Positions 36,258 through 46,723 of a stretch of DNA of 64,000 bases are shown here, piece after piece. Where the stretch lies: the NCBI GenBank assembly GCA_031001845.1, contig JARNGD010000012.1, positions 275,777 through 339,776 of the forward strand. Direction: 5' to 3'. Below the pieces are notes generated by a model, which was not told where the DNA came from, did no database searches, and saw only the letters and a list, made by a program, of their open reading frames with translations. Source of the DNA: Achaetomiella virescens (taxonomy: Eukaryota; Ascomycota; Sordariomycetes; Sordariales; Chaetomiaceae). Position 1 is the first letter of the stretch; every line of letters begins with the position of its first letter. The translations under genes were made by a program, and so were the position numbers.

Positions 36258-36851
36258 CGCGTACGGGTGGTGAGAAGCCTCAGCGATTTTGGTATATGGC
36301 TTGGAACAAAAGAAGAAGGGTTCTGAGTAGATAAGCGAATTTGATTTACTACTTCGTAGGCTTCTCCTTCTGTCCTGGGACACTCTCGAAGCCTCGTCTT
36401 CGAAACTCTCTTCTCATCCATTTTCCTCGACCTTCGCAGCCCCTAGTTTTGTAATTACCATATTGGGTAAATCTACTCCTCCACCGGGGGTTACAAGCCA
36501 AACAGACCAGGGTTTGGGCCAGGATGCCCGCCATGGTGCCAGCCATGGCAGGGCATTCAATTTCCAGGTCACTTTTCTAGCACTTTCTAAACAAAACACC
36601 TCCTTCAGATTCTGTTTGGCTTGCAACTCTGGTGAAGGGGAGAACTGCAGAGTATCGCAAGCCATCAAGGTGCCCATCCAATCACAACCACCACATGCGT
36701 TCACAGCTGCATCTCCACCTCACCTCAACCTCACCTCCACCTCGTTCCCGTTGTTCTCCTCTATTCCATTACAAGCACGACTCCTCAACCTTCCTCTCAT
36801 CACCACAACCCCTTCCAGGAATCTCCCACCACCAAACACCGAAAAAAAAAA
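36258..36851. other. Short intergenic region
   Basis: About 590 bp between two plus-strand genes. It ends in a C/T-rich leader and an 11-A run immediately before the ATG at 36852. No gene or RNA is seen. Confidence 0.45.
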
Positions 36852-37310
36852 ATGTCCTCGTCAACCTCAACCGCCTCAACTCCTCCCGCCGCTCGAGGCT
36901 CGTAACAACCTCACCGCGGCCCTGACGGCCTTCATCGACGCCGTGGCCGCCCACCCGCAAATGCGCCCGCCCAACCGCCATGCGACGCTGTACCACATCT
37001 GGGACTTTGCTCAGCGCACGCGCTACATGCTGTCGGAGCTGGACAACATCGAGCAGGGCCGCAAGGGCGCGATCCGGTATCCGGAGCAGATTCCGGGGTG
37101 GAACCACAGGCGACGGAGGGCACGCCCAACCCGGCAAAGGCTCGAGAGATCCTGGCCGATGTCTGCCAGAGAGCGTTCACGCTTGACCTGATGATGAGCC
37201 ACCCGAACCGGGCCATGATGGCGGTCATGGGCCTGGAGGACATGGACTTTGGAGAGGTGTTGCGGGAGAAGGGGAGGGCCGTGTCGGAGGCTGTTAAGGG
37301 GTTGGAGTAA
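36852..37310 (+). CDS. Small helical protein of unknown function
   Basis: Not recognised, but it reads like a real protein of about 152 aa once two single-base breaks are bridged. It starts MSSSTSTASTPPAA and, after a break near 36893, continues LEARNNLTAALTAFIDAVAA, RPPNRHATLYHIWDFAQRTR and YMLSELDNIEQGRKGAIRYP. After a second break near 37095 it reads EPQATEGTPNPAKAREILAD, VCQRAFTLDLMMSHPNRAMM and MAVMGLEDMDFGEVLREKGR, ending EAVKGLE with TAA at 37308-37310. The sequence is predicted mostly alpha-helical, with no signal peptide or membrane segment. Both breaks lie next to short GC runs. The evenly protein-like composition across two frames is the evidence for a gene. Confidence 0.65.
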
Positions 37311-37543
37311 AGATATGGGTTCGGATTCAAGGATGTGAGGAATGGTATGGTGGACGTCAAATATGGGAGGTAGATAGGTGGTTTATGAATTAGGACTGGT
37401 TACGATTTATTGGGTATCATTCGTCTCATGGTCTAGTTTTTCTAGGACGTGGCATGTCCATCGCCGACTCGGCATCGCTCCCTGCCCGATTGTCTCATGA
37501 AGCAGCCCCGTCTGCCATGGACACATCCCATCCCCGGATGGCT

Positions 37544-39955
37544 CTACCGGTACTGCTGACCCAAATACCGCTGACTCCAGCGACTTGAGATCGCTAACGA
37601 CCTCTCGAAAAGCTCTGCTGGCTTGGCTTCCGCACCCTCAGCAGATGCTGCGACCAGGATGAACCTCGCGTCGAACCCGTTGTCCTTGGCTTGTTGCGCG
37701 CCCTGCGGATTTGATCAGCTTCACCATGCCAAAAGCCAAAGAGGTGTCTGGACTCACATCATGACTCATCTTCATAACCGGCACCCGGTCATTGTCCATG
37801 ATGCCCTCGACCACCCTCCTGCTGGTCCCATGGACATCTTCCCCCTCCTCGCTGAACTCAAGGAATTGATCCCCATCCCGCATCATGTTGAACGCCTGGG
37901 TATCCACAAAATGGAAGTCCTTCCCGTTGACTTCCCTCCTGCGGTTTCCTCGTGACATGCGTCGGAACTTTGGTAAACACCCGCGAGTGCTTTGCCATAA
38001 ACTCTTTCACCACCGCCGAGCTTGCGCCATCACCACTAGTGGCATCCACAACCACTATGGCTCTTCGATCGTCAGGATACACCGCCTCCCACTCACCTCG
38101 CCCTCCCCCTGCCCCTCCCCAGCCTCCGCCTCCTCCGCCGGCTTCTCCTCAAAGATTACATCGATCTTGTCATCATCCTCGATCCTATCAAACACCACCA
38201 GTTTCGACTTGCTCGCTATCCTCAGCGCGCGCCACGACTTGCTGGCTTTGCCCTCCACCGCGCGCGCCTTGGTCTCGTCGCTGGTCGGCATCTCGATCTC
38301 GAAGTCATCGTCGGCGATGCCCCGGCGGAGACTGCTCAGCTCGGGGAGCGCGTACCGCTCCGGGTTCTTGAGCTTCTCCATCGCACTGGTCTCGTTTTCG
38401 TCGCCGAGGAAGTCGAGCGATAGGGAGCCCATGGGGGTTGGGCGGAGGCGTTTGGTGGTTGCAAGCTTCGTGGCGGTGGCCCGGGATTCGACAAAGGTCT
38501 CGGGGACAGCGGGGGTAGCTCGATGGACGGGCAGTTTTCGATCTTCCAGCGGACCCAGTTCTTGTCGCGAGCGAGGACGGTCTCGACCATGCGGTTGAAG
38601 TACGGGCCTTCGACACCCTGCTTGAGGTAGTCGACGATGGCGTCCGTCATGTCTGTGGCCCACTTGGTGTCCTCTTCGCTCAGGACCTGGTCCGAGTATG
38701 TGACGGACTTGTTGGGCGCTTTGATGCTGGCGAGCTTCTCCTTTGCCTTGGGTGAGAGGGAGAGGAGGAACTCCATGATTATGAGAGCCTGAACGAGGAT
38801 ATTCCTGCGGAAGGCCAGGTCGCTAATCTACTTGTTGTAAGCGAAGATTCATGAGAATAAGATTCGTGTCCGGGCACACACCTCGAGCTTGAACAGGTCT
38901 CGGCTGGTCAGATACTTCGGGTTAAACCCGCTGGCCAGCTCGTCGTCGACGTCGTCTCGTTTTCGCTTAAGGCTCGGTTTCATCTCCTCGACCGGCTTCT
39001 CTTGCTTTTCCTTCACTCTTGACGGCTGCTCCGGCTTGATGCTCCGGAAAGTGGCCATGGTTGCCTCCAGCCCAGCCTTGAACGCAGCGAAATGGCTGGA
39101 GTCGAAAAGCTTCTTGGGCTGGTTGAAGCTTTCTTGCAGCGACCAAAGACGGGATAGAGGGCGTCCGGGTCTAGGGGTTTGTCCTTCTGCGGCTTCGCAT
39201 CCATATCCACATCCATCTTCCCCGTTCGCTGGGGGTTCGCGATCGTAGGTGGTGACATTCTCGACGTGGTATTCGCCCCTCAAATTGACCGAGCTCTTGT
39301 CACCCAGAGGGAAGCTCTGAAACATAAGATAAAAACTCTGCCGCAAAAGGCGGGATCGAGCGCCCTGGATAGCCGCCGGAGGAGCTCGTTGCATGTGCGG
39401 AGGATGACGAGCTGCTTCTGCTTGAAGTGCTTGGCGGTAATGCGTTCGCGGCGCGACTCGAGAAAGTCAAAGACCTTGCGGCAGCCGGCAATGGTCTGGC
39501 TATCAAGCAGCTCCTCAACGAGCCAGAAGAGAAGCGCGGGGTCGCATAGCTCGCGGTCGGAGAGGAATGACAGGATGTCGAGGAGGTTCCAGACCCGTAC
39601 GAAGGCGGGAGACTCGATTGGCGTCGTTGCCTGGGAAGAAGGATGTGTGAGTCTCAGAATTGGCCTGGAGGACCGCAGAGCAACTCACGATCAAAGACTT
39701 GAAGGTGTCGCGCACGGCGGTCTCGATGACGGCAAAGCGCTGTGTCCGTTTCGCATCGGCGGGCTCGTCGGGGGTCAGTTCGTAGCCCAGCGCATCGCTC
39801 AGCTGCCGGCGGAGATCGTCAAAGTCGGCCTTGTCGAGGCAGGGCTCGATTGTGTTGTATGCTTGACGGACTCGGCGCGGTCGAGCAGCTTGCCAGGAAG
39901 CGCCGGCGGCAGCGACACTCAAGATGCCGTGGCTGTCGAGGGTCGCCGACGGCAT
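37544..39955 (-). CDS. THO complex subunit Tho1/Hpr1 with C-terminal guanylate-kinase-like domain
   Basis: Subunit of the THO/TREX complex coupling transcription to mRNP assembly and export. Exons 39955-39689, 39630-38882 and 38827-37758, then about 37702 to the end; about 750 aa. The Thoc1 core includes LTPDEPADAKRTQRFAVIET, RVWNLLDILSFLSDRELCDP, ALLFWLVEELLDSQTIAGCR, KHFKQKQLVILRTCNELLRR, SFPLGDKSSVNLRGEYHVEN, WSLQESFNQPKKLFDSSHFA and NWVRWKIENCPSIELP. After an acidic linker (about 38110-38160) comes RAIVVVDATSGDGASSAVVK, HVTRKPQEG, EVNGKDFHFVDTQAFNMMRD and GTSRRVVEGIM, which follow the guanylate kinase fold. Its P-loop lacks the GxxxxGK(S/T) lysine. Frame breaks occur near 39330, 39210, 39135, 38490-38540, 38090 and 37935. 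The stop is uncertain: TAG at 37544-37546, or TAA at 37407-37409 if a missing base near 37607 is restored. It is head-to-head with Aquarius. Confidence 0.85.
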
Positions 39956-40418
39956 CTTGTTGTCTTGGCGGAGTTCAAGTCGAAGGGAGAAACCTGACTT
40001 GCAACGTCGTTTCGCACGCAGCGGCGTGTTTTGCTTTGAAGATGGCGGGAAACCGGGGGGGGGGGGAGAAAGAGACGAGGTGACGGCTTCGAGAAATGAA
40101 TGCAGCAACCGGGAGCGGCAGTGAAGCAACAAGCGACAAGGCTAACGTTCGGGGACCATTGAACAACAAGCTTCAGATTGAGAAGACGGCCCACTGAATT
40201 GTGCAGCTTGGCATCGAGGAGGTGGGGGCTCTCCCGCACAGTGCGCGGCAGGGCTACAAGGCTGCGGCACTCCAAGCTTAGAGCTCTGCGATTGATGGAT
40301 TGCCAGTGGTTGCAGCGCTGAACGGACAATACTACCACAGTCATTACCCAAGTTTATGCGGGAGCGCGACACAACACCGGGGCCCGATTCCGCGCTGAAC
40401 ACCACGACAGCACCCGAA
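39956..40418. promoter_or_regulatory. Bidirectional promoter region of tho1 and aquarius
   Basis: 463 bp separate the divergent start codons at 39955 (minus) and 40419 (plus), so both promoters and 5' UTRs must share this stretch. It includes a 12-G run at 40055-40066 inside the tho1 leader side. No TATA box is evident. No separate gene is visible. Confidence 0.6.
40055..40066. repeat. 12-nt poly-G run
   Basis: Uninterrupted run of 12 G between AAACC and AGAAAGAG in the tho1/aquarius intergenic region, about 100 bp upstream of the tho1 start. Its length is likely unreliable in this assembly. Confidence 0.8.
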
Positions 40419-43400
40419 ATGCCTCCCGCAAAGAGAGTCCAAGAGCAGCGCGGACGCCCGGCCGAATGCCGGGGCATCAGGGCGGCCGACGATCGAAGAC
40501 CTGGAAAGGGGAGAGCGAGTTTGCGACACTCGCCCGGCAGCATGGCTCAAGACCCCCAAGCAGTGCCGCCAAGGTCAAGGTCAAGAATGACGTGCTGAAG
40601 CGCGAGATATGGGATGCCCTGGAGAGGGAGAACTTCCCGCTGAAGTCTCTGCTCGTGCTGGAGGGGCTACAGGCGCTGGAGAGGTAAGGCCCCTTCTCCA
40701 AGCTACTTACTCCACGGCGTGCGACAGACATGCTGACGCTGCTTCAGCTACCTCTGGCCCGGCTACGGCGAGACTCGTCGAACTACCATGTCCTTCTGAT
40801 CGTCCTGATTATCAATGCTAAGCGGAGGGAACGGTTAGGGACTTGGGTAACGTCTGGCATGATCCTGCTCCTCCTCTCGTTGCTCTCGCTGACCATCCTA
40901 GAAATCTTCGCCGACCGCCCCGCCGACTTCTCAGACCTCTTCCGCCGCGCGCTGTCTATGACGCTCGATGCCTCGCTGTCCTGGGCCATCCGAACCACGT
41001 CCTCCTCATCTCATCTCTGCCTTCCAGAGCCTGGACTGCGCCATCGTCCGTAAGGAGTGCGCCCCCTTGGTCTCCATCTCCATCTGGCACAACCTGTCAA
41101 CCGAGGGAAGCGCAACGCGATACTCGATTCGAACCCGCACTTGAGGAAGGCATGGAGGGCGTCTGCTAAGAGGTACGACTCGGCCGACGATGCCACAAAG
41201 GCTCGTCTGCGGTTTGAGCGGTCCTGGCTTTATACGCTGGTTCTGGACTTCCTGGCTTTGCTCTACTCCGGTAGCGCCAAGCAAGGTTTGTTCTCTTTCC
41301 TCGCCGTTTTGCTCCGTCGCTAACAGGGTTACAGAACATGTGCTCTATTGCGAGCGCTTCGTTGAATTCCTGTCCGATCTGCAGAGCCAGCTGCCGACAA
41401 GGCGATATGTCCAATAACCCTGCTCCAAGATCTGCATCTCCTTCCAGCCCTGACATTGTCACCAATTTTCAACGACGAGGCAAACGGGCTGCTGCGAGAG
41501 TTGTGCGCCTCTTCTCCCACTATACGCACTTCACCGTCGACGACCAGTCATGAGCGCAGCTCAACCGGAACGAGGCGTACGATAGACATTGCGCTGCCCT
41601 TGCCAAGCTGCAGCGAACGCCCTGAAGCACTTCAAAGAGAAGCTGACCGTCTTGGCGCTTTCAAACTAGGCTCGATCGACAAGAGGACCGAGCTCGAAGG
41701 CCTCCTTCAGCCCCTAACAGATGAAGAGCTAGCGCAGCTCACTAGCCTGCTTGGACTGCGGACGACCTATCCAGAGTCTTCCGGCGTGTCCGTTAACCGG
41801 AGATTCTTGTTGGAGGGTCCTTCTGTCGACTTTTGAGCGGCGGAAGATTTTTCAGGAGGCTGCGCGTGACCTGAGCGTTCTCCCAACTGAGGAGACGCTC
41901 GTTGACATCGGTCTCAGGAGGACCGATCATATGACGGATCCCGGCCCTTGGCTCTTCCGAAGCTCAACTTGCAGTACCTGTCCGAGGCGACTTTCCTGGC
42001 GGTCCATGGTCTGTGACCGCTGCGAGTCCTTTTTATGCCATCAGCAAGACATTGAGGATGTGCTGGCAAGGGTGAAGCCTGAGAATCGACGGCAGGGTAA
42101 CAACCTTCTCGGGTTTCTCAAAAATGGCTTTGCCGATCGCTAAGCCAACGATCTCGAAGTTGTGCCACCTCTGGTTTTGGCGACGACAAGCCGTCCACCG
42201 TGAGAGCTGAAGTGACCATTGACTTGAGGAGGCTGTCGCCGCACGTGCGGCGGGAGTGAATCTCTGCGTCCCGATGACGTGCTGTTTCTCCTCGCCGTTG
42301 ATGCCTCCCAATCCAAGCAGGCTGCCAACGGCGGTGCGCCGCTGTCGGAAGCCGAGAAGCTTGGCCTGGTCGCGGTCCGCGCTGCTGAGATCATGCAGGT
42401 TCTTGACGACAAGGGGCGAGCGATCAGGGATGCGCAGGCTTATTTTGATGGGCATAGTCGCAGCGACACGAGGAGGATCCAACTCCGGCTGGATGCGGAC
42501 GCCTTTAAGGAGGACACCGAGCGCAAGCGGAACGTCTATGACGGAATCAACCTGCTTGTCCGGAGAAGCGGACGGGAGAACAACTTCAAGCCGGTGCTGG
42601 AGTCGATCAGGGACCTCACCCTCTCTGACGTTCCGCTCGCTTCCTGGCTGCACGAGGTCTTCCTGGGCTACGGTGACCCGGCTGGTGCCACATACAAGCA
42701 TCTGCCAAACCGCGTCAAGAGGATCAACTACCGCGATACCTTCCTCGACTGGCAACATCTTATCGAGAGCCTGCCGGGCAAGATTATCGAGCCATGCGAC
42801 GACGCCTCTGGCAGCTTCGGTCCCCCATATGTCTTAGAGACCATCGATAAGCCGGCGGAGGAGACCGCGTCCAAGCCGTCTAAGAAGAGGAGGCGAGACG
42901 CCGAAACCAGCTCTGATCGCCGAGATCGAGACAGTACAAGTCTCAACATACAAACCGCCAAACAATGGGCCTTACCCAGTTGACGCGCCGAAGCTCAATA
43001 AGATTCGCTTCACGCCAACACAAATCGAGGCCATCACCTCGGGAACACAACCGGACTCACGGTCATTGTCGGGCCGCCCGGCACAGGCAAGACAGACGTT
43101 GCCACTCAGATCATCAACAACATCTACCACAACTTCCCTGAGCAGAAGACGCTGCTCATCGCGCACAGCAACCAGGCGCTGAACCAGTTGTTTGCCAAGA
43201 TCGTGGCGTTGGATATCGACGAGCGTCATCTTCTTCGGCTGGGCCACGGCGAGGAGGAGCTGGAGACCGAAGGAAGCTTCAGCAACACGGCAGAGTCGAA
43301 TCGTTTCTTGAGAACCGCCAGAAGTTCCTCTTTGAGGTTAATCGCCTCGCCGCCAGCATGGGCGCCCCGGGCGCGCATGGCAACTCGGCAGAGACGGCTG

Positions 43401-45014
43401 GCTACTTCAACTCGGTCTACGTCGAGCCGGCATGGGCCAAATTCAACGACATCGTCAAGGCCGAGGGCGTCGGTCCCGAAGAGATTGTCAAGGCGTTCCC
43501 TTTCCACCCTACTTCTGCGACGCTCCGCAGCCGCTCTTCCCGCCAGAGGCTGACCGCGAGACGGTGTTGGAGATTGCCAATGGCTGTTACCGCCACATCG
43601 CCAAAGATCTTCTCGGAGCTGGCTGATGTCCTGCCGTTCGAGATCCTGCGACGCGACAAGGACAAGGCCAACTATCTCCTCACCAGCGAAGCCGGATCAT
43701 CGCCATGACCTCGACCATGCCGCGATGAAGCGTGGCGAGATCGCCTCGCTCGGCTTCCACTACGACAACGTCGTCATGGTAAGAGGCGGCCCAAATCACC
43801 GAAATCGAAAACTTCATCCCGCTCGCCATGCAAAAGCCAAGGACGGCCAGTCCGGCCTGCAGCGCGTCGTCCTCTGCGGCGACCACTACCAGAACTCGCC
43901 CGTCATCCAGGGCCTCGCCTTCCGGCACTACGCCAACCTCGAACAATCCCTATTCTCGCGTCTGGTCCGCCTCGGCGTGCCGACCATCATCCTCGACCAG
44001 CAGGGCCGCGCCCGGCCCTCCATCTCCAACCTCTACCGCTGGCGATACCCCCAACTTGGCGACCTCCGCACACGGAAACCTCCCCCGTTCCCACCGCAAA
44101 CGCCGGCTTTCGTTTCGACTACCAGTTCGTCAACGTCCCCGACTACAAGGGCAAAGGCGAGACGGCCGTCGCCGCACTTCATCCAAATCTGGGTGAAGCC
44201 GAGTACGCGGTCGCTCTCTACCAGTACATGCGCCTGCTGGGTATCCGGCGGCAAAGATTAGCATCCTTGCGACATATGCCGGGCAAAAGGCGCTGATTAA
44301 AGATGTCTGGCGCATCGGTGTGCGAAAAAACCCTATTTTTGGTCTGCCGAAGGTGGTCACGACGGTGGATAATACCAGGGGGAGCAAAATGATTGTACGT
44401 TTATCCCCAATACCACCCTCCCCCCTTCTCCATTCCTCCCATCACCTCATCATTCCGTCTCGCTAACCAATGTACTCTGTTCGCGCTAGATATCATCCTC
44501 TCCCTCACTCGCACCACCCGCCCAGGCTACCTCCGGACATCCGCCGCCTGACCGTCGCCCTCTCCCCGCCGCGGCTAGGCCTCTACGTCCTCGGCCGCCG
44601 CGAGGTGTTCAAATCGTGCTACGAGCTGCGCGAGGCCTTTGCCCTTTTGCTCTCGCGCCCGGACAAGTTGACGCTGGTCACTGGGGAGATGTGGCCTTCG
44701 CAACGGCTGCTGGCGGAGGAGGCGGAGGCGGAGAGCGTGGAGGGTGAGACGGTCATGGAGGGGGTGGAGCATCTCGGGCAGTATGTTTTTGAATGACGAG
44801 TACGAGGATTAGGATATTGAGGGAGGAGAAGGGGTTGGCGGGGGAAGTGCCGGTTCAGAGGGAGGCAGCGATGGAGGGGATGGAGGGGTATGAGAGGGTG
44901 GATGGGGAGGACATGGAGGATGTTGGGGGGAGGGGGGAGAAGAAGAGGAATGGGTTAGGAAAGAGGGGTTTGAGGTTGAGGAGTATTAACGGACTGGTTT
45001 GGGCGATGGGATGA
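40419..45014 (+). CDS. cwf11: Spliceosomal intron-binding helicase Aquarius/Cwf11
   Basis: SF1 helicase of the intron-binding complex, contacting pre-mRNA upstream of the branch site. About 1450 aa, the family length. It starts MPPAKRVQEQRGRP. Introns lie at 40684-40747 (LE|SYLWPGYGEDSSNYHV), about 40847-40901 (RRERLGTW|EIFADRP), about 41286-41334 (SAKQ|EHVLYCERF) and about 44394-44490 (GEQND|YIILSLTRTTRPGYL). The armadillo-type N-terminus has NDVLKREIWDALERENFPLK. The helicase core has Walker A GPPGTGKTD at 43071-43097, motif II EEAAQ near 43775, GDHYQNSPVIQG, and the stretch LEQSLFSRLVRLGVPTIILD-QQGRARPS. Motif VI reads VALSPPRLG where SRAR is expected. At least fifteen single-base breaks are spread through the gene (for example near 40490, 41055, 41130, 41415, 41640, 41830, 42960, 43045, 43290, 43510, 43700, 43775, 44210, 44370 and 44796), always flanked by family sequence. 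The C-terminal 70 residues and the stop at 45012-45014 are uncertain. Confidence 0.9.
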
Positions 45015-45252
45015 TGTATGAGGAGACTATTGAAGAAGGCATGAGAAGTATGAGTAGAATGGAATTTTGTCGCGTGTGCAATGAATGATTTGCACGATAT
45101 GTCACATTGCACATTTGACGCAACCATCAAAGCAGGATCGGTCACCCACCCAGCAGGGCCACAGCTGTCGCCCTCGAGTTGAGTCCTCAACCTGCTGACC
45201 CCCGGTTTTGCGGTCTGACTCGGAGCCCCTGCCCTGTTCTGGACTTAGTGAC

Positions 45253-45325
45253 TGGAGCTATTACTATAGGCAACACGTTCGACTCCAGATCAAAGGGTTA
45301 TACGTTTTAAATCGGGTTGGGCTCA
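45253..45325 (+). repeat. Degenerate tRNA-Trp-like sequence (SINE head or tRNA pseudogene), copy 1
   Basis: The segment CGTTCGACTCCAGATCAAAG corresponds to a tRNA anticodon arm with loop CTCCAGA (anticodon CCA, Trp). A decayed T-arm ending in TTAAATCGGGT follows, then GGGCTCA at the 3' end. One stem base (TCGAA to TCAAA) and T-loop bases are changed by C-to-T or G-to-A, the pattern of RIP. The 5' acceptor half does not pair, so it is not a functional tRNA. A pyrimidine-rich segment follows. Confidence 0.6.
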
Positions 45326-45911
45326 ATACTCTCCGTAAATATTCTTTCCACCCCTTCCCTTCCCCTACGCGCTCTTTTCTTTGCTAGCGATAAAATATTG
45401 CTCCTTCCTTCTCCACCTACGTATCTCAGTTCTCTCTCCTTTATTTCTATGCTCTCTCCTTCTCTCCTTTTTCCCGTCTTCATTCTCTCTCGTCCCTCTC
45501 AATAGTAGGGGACCTAGTATGGGAGGGAGGAAAATCTTACCATGAGACTATGTCGATGTGGATGAGAATAGCACCCCGGTCAGTTGCAAGAGCCTCAAAA
45601 GTGCAAGCTGTGTGATTCCAGAGTGCTGGGTTGCAAGTGATCAGCAGACAGGGTTGGGTAAGGGATGTCATGCATGCGACACCGTTGATGTCGTCACGAT
45701 GCAGGATTCGTGGGGGGACCTCTTTTAATTTGGGATGTCCAGTGTGATAGAACAGATAGGGTTTAGAGCTGAGGTAGTACTCACAGCTTGGATCCAGTTT
45801 ATATCGACTTTGCGAGAGCGAGGACAAAGGAGTCACAGAAAAATAAACGGGAGAAAATAGGATAAGGAGGGAGGTAAAAAGGGGGGAAAAGGGAAGTTCC
45901 TTAGAGAACTC

Positions 45912-45990
45912 TGACCACTACCTGATTTGAACGGATAACCTTTCGATCTGGAGTCGAACGCGCTACGGACGAACCTTATAGGTGATGACT
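45912..45990 (-). repeat. Degenerate tRNA-Trp-like sequence (SINE head or tRNA pseudogene), copy 2
   Basis: On the minus strand, GTAGCGCG then TTCGACTCCAGATCGAA forms a perfect 5-bp anticodon stem with loop CTCCAGA (anticodon CCA). GGTTATCCGTTCAAATCAGG and AGTGGTCA follow as T-arm and 3' acceptor. It closely resembles eukaryotic tRNA-Trp from the D-arm onward, but the 5' acceptor strand (GTCATCA) pairs poorly and the D-arm is altered. It is followed in its own direction by a CT-rich tract, as copy 1 is. A functional tRNA is unlikely but not excluded. Confidence 0.6.
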
Positions 45991-46723
45991 TATGCTTTGG
46001 GCCAAATGGCAGGATCTATTTAGGTACTGCATTATTGCTACCTTCTATTTGCATAAGATATAAGGCAGTGAAATATGATCTGTATTACTGTATTACTTAA
46101 TAATAGCCCTGCCCCGTTCCTAAGTGTTATTAAAATCTTAATAAAAGACACTTATCAGTGAAGCGAATATAGATGTAAACGAATTTCTCTTTTATACCAC
46201 GAGGCATTGGAAATAGTAATTACGCGGCTGCGAAGTGCTAGGGTGAAGCAGTAGGTAAGCAAGGCAGTGAAAAGGCGGAAATTAAGCATCATGGTGGCGA
46301 GCTCTAATCAAGGCCACTTACTTGTGACACAACTAAGAATTAGTGGGTTGATTATACTTCGCTGCATAGCTAGATTTTGGGTTAAGTTCGTGTATGTAAG
46401 AGAGACTGGGAAGTTGGATGTATCGCTATGCATATTGCCTCTCAACTAAACCAGTGAATAGATGCGAAATCAAACTCCGTCCAAAGTCGACAGTGAAACT
46501 TATTACTTTAAATCTACATCTGCAAATCTGCTGCCTTCCACCCGCTTTCTTCCTCCAACTCAACAAAATAATTCGTATCAGCAGCATCATCGTCGTTAAC
46601 AGCAGCTTTGAGGTCGCCTCCCGAGCCTGGGAGATTATCCCAAACAATCTCGTAGGTCGTTGATAGCCTTTTTCTTTTCTTCATTTTTCCCGTTCATTTA
46701 CTGATGGTTTTTCGGCAAATTGA

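Larger units (their letters stand above)
45015..46723. other. AT-rich, probably RIP-affected repeat island without intact genes
   Basis: About 1.7 kb, visibly more AT-rich from about 45980 to 46700 than the rest of the window (many TA dinucleotides). It contains two degenerate tRNA-Trp-derived units in opposite orientation. Between them is an unassigned minus-strand frame at 45537-45836 (99 codons). Two frames at 46267-46449 and 46418-46663 show no motif. Composition and position beside a DUF3716 repeat gene suggest transposon debris. Confidence 0.65.

Noticed and set aside
40684..44790. Programmed frameshifting in aquarius
   Set aside because: There are too many breaks, in different contexts and both directions, with no slippery-site pattern; sequence error is simpler.
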